Positions 1 to 12,205 of a DNA stretch of 64,000 nt are shown one piece after another. A program made the position numbers and the translations under genes. The notes beneath the pieces are model-generated. The model was not told the DNA's origin, searched no databases, and worked only from the letters and a program-made list of their open reading frames with translations. This DNA comes from Colletes latitarsis (taxonomy: Eukaryota > Arthropoda > Insecta > Hymenoptera > Colletidae): the NCBI RefSeq assembly GCF_051014445.1, contig NC_135136.1, forward strand, positions 27,980,001 through 28,044,000, given 5' to 3'. Within the stretch, counting starts at the first letter, position 1, and each line of letters opens with the position of its first letter.

Positions 1-359
1 AGATTTCGAGGGTATGTCTATTGACCAAAAATGATTGTAATTGACCTCTGTAACTAATTATAATTTTTTTAATATGATTTAAAATTTTTTAATTTCGTCT
101 AAAAATTTCAGTACCTACTCGAATTTTTTTCTCAAAAGTGGGTAAGATTTCGGGGGTATGTGTATTCACCAAAAATGATTACAATTGACCGCCGCAACCA
201 AAAATAATTTTTTCAGAATGATTTGAAATTTTTTAATTTAATTTTTTAATAACTTTTTAACGAAGCTTCAGTCAAGATATTGATATTCTTGATTTTCGTC
301 TTATTTTGGCTTCTAAAATCTCTCATTAAAATTTTTCCCAGGAGTAGTCGAACACCCTG
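1..359 (-). mobile_element. Family A MITE, right part only (cut by window edge)
   Basis: The terminal arm ends in GAACACCCTG at 350-359, followed by TA, and matches the arms of the nine other family A copies in this window. About two of the 144-bp internal modules are visible, recognised by 'gatttcgggggtatgtgtattcaccaaaaatgatt' like wording broken across 1-30 and 146-180. The modules read opposite to the copies at 15945 and 21234, so the element is in reverse orientation. The left end lies outside the window. It is non-coding; mobilisation by a Tc1/mariner transposase is inferred from the TA target. Confidence 0.85.
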
Positions 360-361
360 TA

Positions 362-1595
362 TAACTATACTAGACTAGAATGCACATAATATGCAAAAAT
401 ATAAGAAACACTTAAAGTAAGATACGAATTATTATATTTAGGGGTAGAGACAATCCTTTACAAAACTCCCATTTTATTAATTCTATAAATAAAGATATGA
501 ATTTGCATAAAGATCCGCAGTCTAGTTATAACGTACAACGCTGTCTAACAAAGGGTTAGGTTATAATCTGTAAATGTTTTGGAGAGCATAAAAAATTACG
601 ATTATAAATTAAAGCTTCGTTCTACTATTTTCAAACGAGTTGTATTGGATGTGAAATTCGTAGAAATAGAGCGTCGATAAAACGAAACTCGAAAGGGAAA
701 TACGACGCCCAGAGGAAGCCATCGTTCACGCGGAGACAATTTCAGAGAGGCGATCTCGTCTGGTTCCCGCGAACGGGTACGGAACGATACTTCGAATCGG
801 CAAATGCATCGTTTAACACCGCTCAGCCCAGGCCAGGGTTGGGCCGCGTTTATTCCCAGAAAAATGAATTTATATCCCCGCCAGCACCGGCACCTACAAC
901 CTTTCCCCCTTTCATTTGTCTCAGGCCGTAGTGGGTGGAGCGGCTTCAAGAGTTGATAAATGCGGTGCCCGAAACTCATCCTACCGATTGCGTCTCGCGT
1001 GCGACGAAACGCCGAGCCGCGGAACGCTTTGTTTCCGTCCGCGCGCATTTCGAGAACTTGATGGACGGAAAAGAACAGGAAAGGAAAGAGAAACGGGCAG
1101 AAATTCTGTCCTGGATCACGATAAACGGCGCTACGGGTACACAGAAAAACGGGAAAAACGGGGAAAAAGAGAGACGAAGCATCCAATGCCACGACACCGA
1201 GTCCCGATTCCATTCACGAGACGTTTATTTTACATTTTCCTTCGATAAGCTTCGTTTACAATTAAAATATACCATCATTCAAACGTTTTCATTTCACATT
1301 TGATGCAAATTTCGTCTCACCAAACGGTTTAACCGGGTTAATTTTCATTTCTAAGCGAGTTTTTCTTTTGATTTCAGATCAAATTTTGTTTAGAGCGATA
1401 CAGGCATTTTTATTTTATCGTTACTCTGTTAAGGTTTTTCAAGTAGTCAATTTAAAAAGAGGCACGTCTTCCTATTTCACTTTTTTAAAATAATAAAAAG
1501 CAGTCACGAAAATATATTTTACAAATTTTTGTTATAAATTTTGTATTTCTTTCCATAGTTTACTTTTTGTTATTATCAAACTTTATTTTGTCATG
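362..1595. other. No gene recognised; GC-rich island at about 690-1240
   Basis: AT-rich flanks enclose a GC-rich stretch in which both strands stay open for 330-610 bases, the largest being 203 codons on the minus strand at 602-1213. The conceptual proteins are Arg/Ser/Pro-rich on both strands and show no domain. I read the open frames as a by-product of high GC rather than as exons. Nothing repetitive was seen. Confidence 0.5.
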
Positions 1596-1597
1596 TA

Positions 1598-2033
1598 CAG
1601 GGTATACGATCAGCTCGAGGAAAAATTTTAATGGGAGATTCTAGTGACCAAAATAAGACGAAAATCAAGAATACCACTTTGTTGATTCAGGCTTCGTTAA
1701 AAAGTTATTAACGTTTAAAGTTCCGTTTGTTGAACGGCAATCTGCGAACAGCTGCGTGCGCGCGATAGGATGAGACATGTCAGTCCTAGTGATTCTCACT
1801 CACAAAACTGTAAAGCTGTCGATATGTCAGTGAGTAGAGTTTCTCATGCTGAGTGAGAACCACTATCGCCCGCGCGCATCTATTCGTAGATTGCCGTTCT
1901 ACAGGCGTAAATTTAAACGTTAATAACTTTTTAACGAAACCACGATCAATAAATTGGTATCCTAAGTTTTCGTCTTAGTTTGGCCTCTAAAATCTCCCAT
2001 TAAAATTTTTCCCACGGGTGACCAAACACCCTA
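1598..2033. mobile_element. Family A MITE, foldback form (436 bp)
   Basis: The left end is CAGGGTATACGA at 1598 after TA (1596-1597). The right end is AAACACCCTA at 2033 before TA (2034-2035). Both arms resemble the right arm of other copies (TTATTAACGTTTAAA on each side), so this copy is nearly a perfect foldback. The usual 144-bp module is missing. Instead there is a second inner inverted repeat: GAACGGCAATCT at 1732-1743 pairs with AGATTGCCGTTC at 1888-1899, and GTGCGCGCGATAG at 1756-1768 pairs with the CTATCGCCCGCGCGC region at 1864-1878. It is non-coding. Confidence 0.85.
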
Positions 2034-2035
2034 TA

Positions 2036-3446
2036 TGCATTTACCATTTTTCATGAAGCATTTAATTTCTTTTTAATAGTTTAGTTGTAACTTTCGTAAT
2101 TGTACTAAGCACAGTTTCACTCATTCATCTGGCGAGTACAAGTGATTAAATTAAAATTCTACGTCCAAAGCGTTAACAGAAAGCAAGGCTATAAATTTAT
2201 TGGCATCTAAGCGTACTGCATACACTAACAGAATAAAATGTAATAATACACACACGTCAGCGCACTCACAAATCAAATAGCAATATTTAAAAGCTACTCC
2301 AAACATGTAAAATGAAAAACAGACGAGAAGGAAGAGTTTCGTGTACAATTCTATTCGTTTTGAAAATAAATATTTGTAGATAAATATTTCTTGTTTTGAT
2401 ATTAATTCTAAGAAATTACACGGGACAATTTTTTTTTTAAGCTAATATGCAATATGTTTATCGACGATTTTGTCATGGATATTTTTAAATCTGACACTTT
2501 CCCTTTTAAAACGATTTACAAATCTCACCATCAATTTGTAATCGTTCCTCAGTTTCGAACACCAAAAACCTTAATTTGAAAATAGTTATGGGTTAAACCT
2601 CCAATCGAATAACATAGGAATTTTTATGGAAATAAAAGTTTGACGTTTGTGACAACAAAAGGCAACTGTATTTTCTATCACGAGTCAGGTTCCATCGTGG
2701 ATCAAGAACATACGATGTTCGCTTCAAGACAACCGAATCGTTATTACTTGGCTTGAGCTGACCGACAAACTATGTTATTCCGACGTATCAGGGGTCGATC
2801 GTTCGAGGTTAGATCGCCGAAAATGATTTCGGGACGTTCCACGAGACACTCCGGGTTCAATTTCTGCGACGTTGTAACTCCCCAGGAAGTTTGAACCGGA
2901 GCTTTCCTAGACTGAAGCTTACGTGGAGCCTTCACGCGAGCTTTCAACTCGTTCCGATGAAACTGCCGTTCTATTACTGTTCCATTCGGGCTCGTTGGAA
3001 AACTGACGTCTTACTCGGTGGAAAAGTTTTGCGAGCCATTGAAAAACACTTCCACCCTTCGTCGAAATTTCGCCCGAGCCTGCGGTTCGTTATTAAGAAA
3101 CAGACAAATAAAAAAAAAGAAAAGAAGATGCATGAAATTCGAGTAACTTCCGGTTTCAAAGTTGAAACGTAAACGAAGTACTCCGTGCGATTCCTCTCGT
3201 CGATTAGTTTAATTAGTCTTTAATTACCATGAAATTTGACTAGTTGCAAACGAATTTTATTGAAAGCGAATTTGGCAACAGGAAGTTAATTTTAGAGAAA
3301 ATAAAGGAACTTTCATTTTTTGAATGATTAAAATACACCTTCATTTCAAGGTATTGAAAGGGTTAATAATTCTGTTCCGTCCTTCGGAACACATTCGTAC
3401 CCGGGGTGAATTGGCTGCCTTTCCGGTCATCCTGGCTGGCCATTGT
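2036..3446. other. No gene recognised
   Basis: Mostly AT-rich sequence. A less AT-rich patch at 2690-3170 is open on both strands (for example 2891-3172 on the plus strand), but the translations contain no domain, and the A-rich run at 3108-3127 makes the end low-complexity. Nothing else was seen. Confidence 0.4.
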
Positions 3447-3450
3447 TTAA

Positions 3451-4759
3451 TACTAAACCTACCGGTACTTCATGTATACCCATTCCTACCATAACCGGTC
3501 AAATGACCAGTCTTCCTTTTTCTCTTTTAGTTTTTCTTAAAGCATTGAATTCTAAGAACCTGCAGAAAAATATTCAATACTTTTACTGTAAACGTGTATT
3601 ATTCCTTTAATAGTATTAGTAAATTAGTAATTTTCATCGGATAGAAGATAAAACGCTCTTGAAAACAAATTTTCTTTCAAGTCGATATCGTAGTTAATTT
3701 TAGAGAAAACAATTATTTACGAAAAAATGGCACAATAATTATGCAAACACCCTGTATACAAATTTAAATTCATGTTCAATTAAATAAACAATTTATGATC
3801 CAGTTTTATGGCACACCAGTCGTATGATCAATAGGAAGTGCTGAAACTACTTTGGGTATGTAGCATCAAAGTATATGTGAAAATAAATATAAGAGACAGC
3901 AAAAATTATAGTAGCTGGTATAGTCATTGGATAGAGGATCAAATCCCCTTTAAAATGAACGTTCAAACAAGACGATAACTCAATTAGTTCCGGAGATATG
4001 ACGATTTTAGTTTCGCGTCGATGCGGTGGCTAATTCCGGAGATATAAGGGTTCGAAGCGTTTGTTTACATTTTTACTACGGCCTTGTAAAGGCCGTTGAC
4101 CGCACGTGCTTGTAGTAACTAGGTCACCCGGCCACTCGGTCACGTACAAGACAAAGAGTTACGACGTGACGTGTTAGACAAAGACGGAGATAGTCAAATT
4201 AAGAAAAATACCAGTTTACATAAATAACGATATCTCGAAAACGGAAAATCAGATCGACAAAATCCAAAAGCCATTTTAAAAAGGAAGGTTTACAGTTGCT
4301 AACGGACGTTTAATTTGTAATAAAACACTAGTAGTTTCGGAACTGTACATGCCTAAAGTTCTAGCATTTTTAATACGCGTTGCTATAAGCTTTTGCACGG
4401 CGGATCATGAGAGATATTGAAAATTGAAAAATTACACTTTTATATAAATTACGATATCTCCAAAACGGGAAGTCGGATCGACAAAATCCAAAAGCCATTT
4501 TAAAAAGGAAGGTTTACCGTTTCCAACGGTAGCTCAATTATGGAGAAAACTTCTGTCCAGTTTTTTTACAAAAAAATATAAGTCATTCAACCGATCAAAT
4601 GACCGGTCGTGGTACGCAAAAGAGACTACATACTTTTCTCAAAAAACAAATAATAAGAATAGAAGTGAACAAGAGTTGTGAAGTTACATGGCGCTAAAAT
4701 AATATTGTGCGTTAGAAATTCTGAACGAAATTTTAAAAACAATCGCGGTAGGTTTAGTG
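3451..4759 (-). mobile_element. Family B MITE-like element, complete (1309 bp)
   Basis: TTAA flanks both sides (3447-3450 and 4760-4763). The termini are inverted: TACTAAACCTACCGG at the left and, read on the minus strand, CACTAAACCTACCGC at the right, with one or two mismatches. A second palindromic motif, ACCGGTCAAATGACC, lies near each end (about 3502-3518 and 4590-4608). Inside are two imperfect tandem units of 210-225 bp, each with 'gatatctc(g/c)aaaacgg' and 'ccaaaagccattttaaaaagg' wording (4227-4290 and 4450-4515). No transposase is encoded. TTAA target use plus short TIRs suggests piggyBac-type mobilisation; that is inference. This copy serves as the uninterrupted reference for the interrupted copy at 34167-37016. 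Confidence 0.85.
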
Positions 4760-4763
4760 TTAA

Positions 4764-5980
4764 TTTTTAGGAACAGAATCGACCGCCATATCCATCAAAT
4801 AATTGCTCTGCTCCGGGTAAATCGATCTATGCCTCCGTCGGCGGGCGGTCCACTCGAGGACTTTGGGCCGCATGTCCCATTTCTGCTCGTCGATTTGCGG
4901 TAACCAAACGCATATAAATCGCGACCCTGGCCAGACACTTTGTCGATTTTGTTCAAAACATTTAGAAAATCCAAACGGCTGCATTTTCCTCCATCACGTC
5001 AGCCAAGAGGGCGAAGACTCATCCTCCACTTACTCGATCGAAGAAAGAAGGTCAATCATTTTGGAGGAAAATGCAGCCAATCGCGATTTGGAGTGTCAAC
5101 GAATTTTCCATCGCGAGTTTTCCTTCCGACGAACGAAGGGGAGAAAAGACACTTCGATCTCGACAAGCTCGGTAAAGACTTCGTTGGGGAAGTCGGTCCC
5201 GACTTCGGTCATCGCTACGGCCGACATTGGTTCGAGACATCGGTCTCGACTAGTTCAGGACTTCGGTCCAAATCTTTTCCTAAACGCACGAGGAAATAAT
5301 TTAACCGATCAACCGTCTTCTGCGAAGAGAAGACGAACACGTCTTTCCCTAACGTTCGAGGGAAAGCGTGTATTCGATAACAGCGTATTGAGCTGCACTT
5401 ATATAAATTAACAATAGAGTTAAAATCTCGCGATGCAGACCACGCAGGAATCCGTGAAATTGCCAGCCAATAATTCTATGACGAGAATTGGCAACTGGTA
5501 GTTGCCATCAACACACGCGGCAACAAATTCTGTGTTTTTATTTAGGTCTTCGTGACATTTTTAGGTGTTCTATGACTGTTGAACAGAGAGTTTTTCAATA
5601 ACACAATTTAATAGAACTGAAAGTTGTAAAGTGGCAACTTATTCATTGCTCATTCAGTTTTATGATAGTTCCCCTTGCTTTAATGTCTGTTTATATGATC
5701 TGAAAATCTTATAATAATTAATTAAAATTACTTTACTGAAGTGACTCCTTTTAGCTATATGAGAGATGATAAAGTATTAATCTCTACCGAAAGCTGGAAC
5801 CTAAATTTGGGTAGATGCTAGGGTAGATAATTAAGGGTAATTATTACCCTAAGCAATATAGACCACATTTTGGTCGAAAAACTAGTATAAAAGCCAAGTA
5901 ATCGAAACAAAGCTCCGTACTGCAGAGAAACTTGACTGAAAACTGTTCCTGTAAACAAGGCGTGCAAAAGGGGCAAATCT
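4764..5980. other. No gene recognised; GC-rich island at about 4790-5370
   Basis: The island has overlapping open frames on both strands, the longest 182 codons at 4863-5411 (+). The translation is Ser/Arg-rich with several Cys near its start (positions 8, 12, 27 and 30) but lacks a convincing zinc-finger spacing. Composition explains the openness. From about 5400 onward the sequence is AT-rich with nothing recognised. Confidence 0.4.
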
Positions 5981-6099
5981 AAAGAATTCAATATTGCAAA
6001 ACGATGTACTGTAAGCACTTTGCATTCCGAAAGAAAATTGTAGCTAACTATAACTGACCAATAAAAATGATCAAAAACAACAACAGTACACGATACTAT

Positions 6100-7215
6100 T
6101 GTGCGGTTTTGAACTACGGGATCGTATGAATCCAAAAACCGATCTGGAAGACCAAAAGTAACAAAGAGAGCGGAAGATCAGTACTCTTAAGTAAGATAAA
6201 TCGAAAAATACAAGGCCGGAAATATGTGCGGAGTTAAATAACACACGGACTAATGCAGTGTTCTTGTAAAAACGCCTCTGAGGGAGGCTTATTTGGAGGA
6301 ATGGGAGTAAAAAAACCATTGCTTCGACCAATAAATAAGAAGAAGCGACGTCAATGGATCTTTACTCGTGAAGCATGGACATCAATAAACTGGAGTAAAG
6401 TACTGTTGCGACGGATTGAAGATGCATCGTTGCGGCAACGTGAAGGCTGTTCCGCAACGATGTGAAGCTGTCCCTACGAACGAGCGGATGCGAGATCCCG
6501 TGCCTTCCGGTTGCTGAGAAACCGGCAACGATTTGAAAAAGAGAACTACGATAGATCTCGTGGAGAACGAACGTATTCAAAGCATTGTCAATAAAGTTCA
6601 TAGTTTGTGTTACGTTGAATTTTTGTGGTGTTAATATGAGTTACTGGAAAAACGCCCCGCCCCGGTGCAACAGTACTTTGGACCGACGAATCAAAATTTG
6701 AGATATTTGGTTCTAGACGACGTGTTTATGTTCGCCGTTCTGATGGTGAAAAAATGTTTACATCGTGTGTAGCACCCACAATAAAGCATGTGTGGTGGCT
6801 TTATTCAAGTTTGGTGATGTTTCTAGGCTAAATGAACAGGAGATTTTTTCTTATAAATGGTACACTAAACAAGGAAACATCGCGCAATTCCTTCAGGACT
6901 ACGATTGATTGGGCAAAGATTTGTGCTGCACCAAGATAACGATCCCAAGTACACGTTCAAACTTTGTCAAAGGTTTCTACAAGAAAAAAAAAAGAAAGAG
7001 TATTAAGAAACATGAGATGGCCAGTTCAATCGCTAGATCTAAACCCTATTGAATTGCTCTGGAATCATGTCGACAGGAAGGTTAGACAACACTGCCCAAA
7101 ATCTAAAAAAGATATCTGGAATATTTTACAAAATGTTTGGAAAAATATTCCTAACATAACCATAAATAAATTAATCGATAGAATGCCGAGATTGACTCGA
7201 ACACTGAAAAGTTGA
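6100..7215 (+). pseudogene. Tc1-like transposase pseudogene (DDE superfamily)
   Basis: Cut-and-paste transposase relic. Fragments appear in the expected order. The end of the N-terminal paired-type HTH reads NRSGRPKVTKRAEDQ at about 6136-6180. A middle segment at 6285-6398 includes KKPLLRPINKKKRRQW and SINWSKVL. WTDESKFEIFG starts at 6679, HQDNDPKYT lies at about 6929-6955, and WPVQSLDLNPIELLW at about 7019-7063. The catalytic triad is still visible: D codons at 6685-6687 and 6935-6937, and E at 7051-7053, but the second D is in a different frame from the other two. Several stops occur. A 267-bp insertion (6405-6671) splits the gene. A Tc1-type terminal sequence, read on the minus strand as TACAGGGCGGAAAGTTTCC, lies at about 7410-7428 and may be the right TIR; I did not find its left partner. 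Family assignment is firm and the 5' boundary approximate. Confidence 0.85.
6405..6671. mobile_element. 267-bp insertion in the Tc1 pseudogene, 6-bp target duplication
   Basis: The host reading '...S-K-V-L' breaks after AGTACT (6399-6404) and resumes after a second AGTACT (6672-6677) as '...L-W-T-D-E-S'. The insert begins GTTGCGACGG and ends CCGGTGCAAC, giving a short terminal inverted repeat (GTTGC/GCAAC, with further imperfect pairing). Insert plus duplication is 273 bp, an exact multiple of three, and the flanking coding fragments are in the same frame, as expected for a clean insertion. Inside, CATCGTTGCGG (6425-6435) pairs with CCGCAACGATG (6452-6462). It is a small non-autonomous element of unknown superfamily. 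An intron is less likely because removing a GT...AG interval does not restore the expected junction. Confidence 0.75.
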
Positions 7216-7514
7216 AAAGGTTCATTTTTTGACGAAAAGGCTGTTTAACTTCGTTTTTGTATTATTGTTAACAGTAAAGATATTATAACAATAAATTTTA
7301 TAATTTTTTGTATTTCAATACTTCAACCTATTATTAAATGTTAAAAAGTATTCGAACTTGTCGCCTCATTTTGATTAATTTATGAATCTTTCACGAATAT
7401 CGAGGTGGTCGGAAACTTTCCGCCCTGTAGTATATATGACTTTCATAATCACCCTCGCATAATCACCCTCGCATATGTCCCACGTACTGTAGTTTTCGAA
7501 TTATGAATAATTAA

Positions 7515-7747
7515 CAGTTTGACTGCCACGTCACCCATATATGGGTGACAGGATTTACCACTATGATACTAGAAAAATTAATTCTCAACTTAAGACGTCG
7601 AGGGAAATAAATTTGGATGGAATTTGTGAATTTTAACAAGGTTACGAAAATAAGTACTGAATCAAATGTTTGGTTATGTAGCTTACAATAATATAAAATA
7701 AAATTTTTAATCTTGCAGAATATTATACAATTTTCATCTGGCACATG
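7515..7747 (+). mobile_element. Family E MITE, 233 bp, TTAA-flanked
   Basis: TTAA lies at 7511-7514 and 7748-7751. The element begins CAGTTTGACTGCCACG, followed by the self-complementary CACCCATATATGGGTG, and ends TTTTCATCTGGCACATG. A second, diverged copy occurs at 38937-39166, with the same start after TTAA and the same 'ttttcatctggca' end. The two share wording throughout, for example 'gaaataaatttgga' and 'atttgtgaa(c/t)tttaacaag'. It is non-coding. TTAA duplication suggests a piggyBac-type MITE (inference). Confidence 0.8.
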
Positions 7748-7751
7748 TTAA

Positions 7752-9000
7752 AGAAAGTGTAAGTTTCTTTTCATATTTCAACACATGCTGTTACATACCT
7801 TTAGCATTGAGTTCCGTAATGGTTTAAAACTAGCCAAGTATTTTTCCAATAGTCTCGATCCATTTTGTATCCTCGCTATATCCGCAGAAAATGTTCTTGA
7901 TACAAACGACGTACTGCGCTTTCATTTCCGGTCGCCTAGCCATGCATCAAACGCGTATCAGTTATTCCAACATGAGGTTACATAACCATTTTATCGTTTT
8001 AGTATAATAAATAACGAAAATAAGATAACCGACTATCTGAAACTCTGCTTGATTTAGTCAAACTCATACTGTAATAATTAAGAATCTTTCACGATTTTTC
8101 TATTTCAAATAAACAAAATAGCCAGAATCATGGACACTGTGAAACGGTATGCGGTGCCATCAATTTTAACTTTCTTTCGCCCAAAAAATTTTAGAATCCC
8201 ATTAAAACATATACAAATAAATCTTATGAATTTAGCTGGAAAAGGTGTTATAGTTTATTTGCAAAAAATTCCTCAAGAAAGGAAAACGCACTTAACTTGC
8301 TAGAAATTTGCAAAATCAATTTTCAAGATCCTTTAACGCGAGCACGGCATCAAGGCCGCTGTGACAGTTTTTTCACCTGGTCATAGTTCTCGGTGTCCCG
8401 TGAATCATAGTGCTTTAGATGTCCCAGAACGCGCGACATAAAGTTCTCGAGAATTTCTACGTGGGCGTAAACGATCCTTGTCGTACTATACAACCGTCCA
8501 GAACGGAGGTGCTGCATTACGATATTCAATATCCGACATCGTAATGGCGGTCAAAGTTCCGTTCCCGTAGTCTGTATCGCAGGAAATTTGCATGTATATC
8601 ACGATTTAGCAGCCGGGAGACGTTGCTGCAACGCCACCGCGACCGGCCACGGGGAATTGTTCTGCAATGCAGAGATACCTTTGCTGGGAATTTCAATCTT
8701 ACAGCATTTCGAATTATCGGTCGTCTTTCCAACGAAGCATTGCTCATCTTGGGCGAGCGTTGCTATAGCTGGCTCAGGTCTCGTTTCTCGATCGATTTCC
8801 GCTGGACGGTTTCGTCTTTGCCATTCGACCAGAACGGACCATAACGCGACGTTACGGTCAACAACGCGCATTTGGGACCAACGTGCACTTTGTTGATTAA
8901 CAGAGAGAAACTCGATTCCCGATGCATTCAAACCAGCGAATTTGCATCTCGATTCTACAGACAGCATATATTTTCTTTTTGGTTCGGAATAAGTATTTAA
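7752..9000. other. No gene recognised; GC-richer island at about 8340-8960
   Basis: The island is open in several frames on both strands (102 codons plus at 8588-8896, 122 codons minus at 8599-8967). None of the translations shows a domain, and the antiparallel overlap argues for composition rather than coding. Confidence 0.4.
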
Positions 9001-11905
9001 TTATTTCGATAATTAACGTCGAGTACGGTTAATGTACCCTGTATAATTTTAACACTCAAAATAAATAATTTTTTTGAAATACTTTACACGGACTTTCTAA
9101 GGAAAAGATCCAGGAATACCTTATTTTCCCGCTGATCTTTTTAGCTAAAAGTTCTGCTTCGCAAAGCTGTCCAAGCGTATCGATATCATTCCGGGCGTGT
9201 TCTGTACATTCTGTTGTCATGGAACTAACCCACGATGCTCGTAGATTCCATTCTTTACATGTCATTCAAACGCAAGACGAAAGCTCAACCGACCGGAAAT
9301 GAGAGAGCCAAACACAAAAAAGACTTTTGTACCAAATCGAACGAGAAATATACCTATGGAACGGTTGCTCTCGCATCATAGAGATGACATAACAGACTTT
9401 TCTGTTCCGTCGAATGTCTCTTGTCGAGTTATTTTCGCCGTATTCTTAAAAATATCGCATATAGAAGTTACAAAGTGACAATATACAGATACGAGATGGT
9501 AATCTAACTCTTCAATATTAACTTTCATGAAACGACTTTTATTATAATTGAAGGATATCGCTAAATTGACAATCATACACAATCTAATGATAAATATACG
9601 TTTCTTCTAAAAATACGAAATAGAATCGAAGAATAAGATTGTTCGTTTCGATAATGTAACTGTAACGTACGAACGGCCAATATTTATTGCTTTGTCACAG
9701 ATATATATTTATTAACCGTTTACTTTCACGTGTTATTAAAATTGTTATCCTATTATACAAAATTCACATGTATCATCTATTAATCAGATATATTTTCAAG
9801 TATTTTAAAAAATATCAAGATTTTTCGAGGTCATTGTTTTCAATGAGACATTCAATGAGAACATTTTTTCATTAACATAGTAATGGAGCTTATAAAAAAA
9901 TATTACTTTTATATACTCTGTCATACTATTCTCAGTGATAAATATAAAATAATGATACCACAAAATTATAAAAATATACTACAAAGTGGTCAAAGAAAGT
10001 TTTAAAAAAATTAATTTTTTCTTGATGAAATTACCCTTGCAGTTTTCATTTCGCTTGTTTATAGAATTAGACATTTAAGCGAAGTTTCGGTGACAGGAGC
10101 AAGTTATAGTAACCCATAACTGACACTTCACCTTGAGCGATTAAGACTGATTAAAGTTGACTTGTTGGTAGAGGGAACCGGAGACGAATTCCCAGTCCCA
10201 TTCTTAGATCTGACAAATTAATCTATATGAAATAATAAGACTGCTCCTGAACCTTGGCCCCCGTACCATTACGTATTTAACCGCGATGACGCTTGTTGTT
10301 CTAATTGCCAGCATCTCTACTTGCGTAACTACGTAATTACGACTAGCATCGTCTACAGGATGTCCGCGTCAACTTCGCCGTTTAATTAATTGAAACATTA
10401 CCATTTCGTACCATTACTGCATTTAAAATAGAGCATAGAAATTGTAATATTTATGAGTTTCTAAACATACGAGTTAATTATACTTCTTAACAAATAAAAT
10501 TCGTTTACATAAATCGGATTGCAGTTTCAGCTCAAGTTTAATCTGTTTCTTGATTATCCTAAATTCATAAAACGTGATAATGATAACTTCAGTGACCATT
10601 GACAAGGACTCGCGAGACGTGATACAGATGGCCCCAATTCATGATAACTTTGGCTTAGTGAAACTGGATACAGTCTACCTTTGAAGTGTACAATACAAAT
10701 AGTTATAGGACTCAATAGGTATAGTACCTGGGTATTGATAGAAATTATTCTGAATTCCAAGAACTTGAAATTGACAACTCCAAAAACATAGGACTTAAAA
10801 AAGGAAACTCAGGAATTAGACAAATAACAAACATCTGAGGAGTACTCGAAGATCCTAAAAGTTTCAGAAGTGGTCCCCGAACTCATAAAAATTACAGATG
10901 TTCTAGTGATCTTGGAGACCGAAAACTGTGGAACCCCGAGTCTCCCAGGTTCCAGATCTCCAAGATCCCCGTGTATCGTCTACGTCGAGAAACACGCGTT
11001 TGAAGTAATTTGTTCTATATTCCGCTAACGTGACGATGTAAATATCAAGTTTCACGCATCTGGACTCATCTGTGCTGTCTGTTAGCCAGTATGAGAATGT
11101 TAATATAGAATTCTATACTTATCTGTTACTTCCAGAGGGTAATTTTTTCTGCTTCCAGGTCCTAAATTTACTTTTTAAGTTTAGTCGTTTAATTCTGGAG
11201 CACCTTGTATGATCACAGTTAATGATGTCATTCTGAACAAATATTTCTTTTTCTGAAATCTTATACGATTTTTCATAGTAACATTCACAGGAAAGAATAA
11301 TATGATTCCTCGTGGACGAAAACGTACCTCAAATATTGGCTTCGTTATGCTTTAGATTCCGTTTCGACATTACGATTGCAATCTGTACGGAAAATAAAAT
11401 GGCAAAAGGAAAATTACATACGTGGTGTATTCTATTTTAGCCACATCTCTGTCCTAGTCGCCATCGCCATCGCCATCCATGTTCATTGAACATGCGCCTA
11501 TTGTTGGGGTTCGTTCGACCCTGGCGATTCGATTCACCTTCGTCCTTTACCTTCGTAAAACGTTTTACTTAAATTGGGTCGGAAGAAGCCGTAGAGAACA
11601 TCGAAATTATATACCACATGGACGATCTTGCTTTCTGGAAATCGTAAAAGGCTACGCGGAAGTCGTTCGAATGGAAAGAACTCACTGTATCCAAGCTTGT
11701 AACTAATTTCTCAAATCTTATAAGAGGAAATTTCCTTATTTATCCATGAATTCGTAATAAACATAAATTATAAACTGATATAATAAACCAAAAAATATTT
11801 CTAACTTTCAACACTTATTAACATAAGTAGTACGTCACTTGCAGCCACTATACCTATTGGGGTTCGTAACAAAACTCTTCCTATCTTCCACCAATCAAAC
11901 ACTTA
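9001..11905. other. AT-rich, no gene recognised
   Basis: No coding signal. An isolated TE-like terminus, TACAGGGTACATTAA on the minus strand, lies at about 9025-9039 without a visible partner. 'caccttgtatgatcac' at 11201-11216 is a weaker one. The trinucleotide stretch 'cgccatcgccatcgccatcc' lies at 11459-11478. Confidence 0.35.
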
Positions 11906-11907
11906 TA

Positions 11908-12205
11908 CAGGGTGTTCGGCCACCCCTGGGAAAAATTATAATGGGAGATTCTAGAGGCCAAAATAAGACGAAAATCAAGAATATCAATTTCTTGATTGAG
12001 GCTTCGTTAAAAAATTATTAACAATTAAATTAAAAAATTTCAAATCGTTCTGGAAAAATTATTTTCGGTTGCGGGGGTCAATTACAATCATTTTTGGTCA
12101 TTACACATATCTTCGAAATCCTATCCACTTTCTAGAAAAAAATTCGAGAAGGTGTGAAATTTTTCGACGGAAAAAAAAATTTCAAATCGTTTTGAAATAA
12201 TTTTC
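11908..12205 (+). mobile_element. Family A MITE, left part (3' truncated)
   Basis: Starts CAGGGTGTTCGGCCACCC directly after TA (11906-11907), continues through the left arm (attctagaggccaaaat wording) and one complete 144-bp module, then enters a second module that stops near 12205, where the match to other copies ends. No right terminus is present, so this is a truncated copy. Confidence 0.85.

Noticed and set aside
602..1213. 203-codon minus-strand open frame
   Set aside because: It lies in a GC-rich island with equally open frames on the other strand. No domain, no splice context, low-complexity Phe/Arg-rich translation.
4863..5411. 182-codon plus-strand frame with clustered cysteines, considered as a zinc-finger exon
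   Set aside because: Cys spacing does not fit a known finger, the antisense strand is also open, and the Ser/Arg-rich tail looks compositional.
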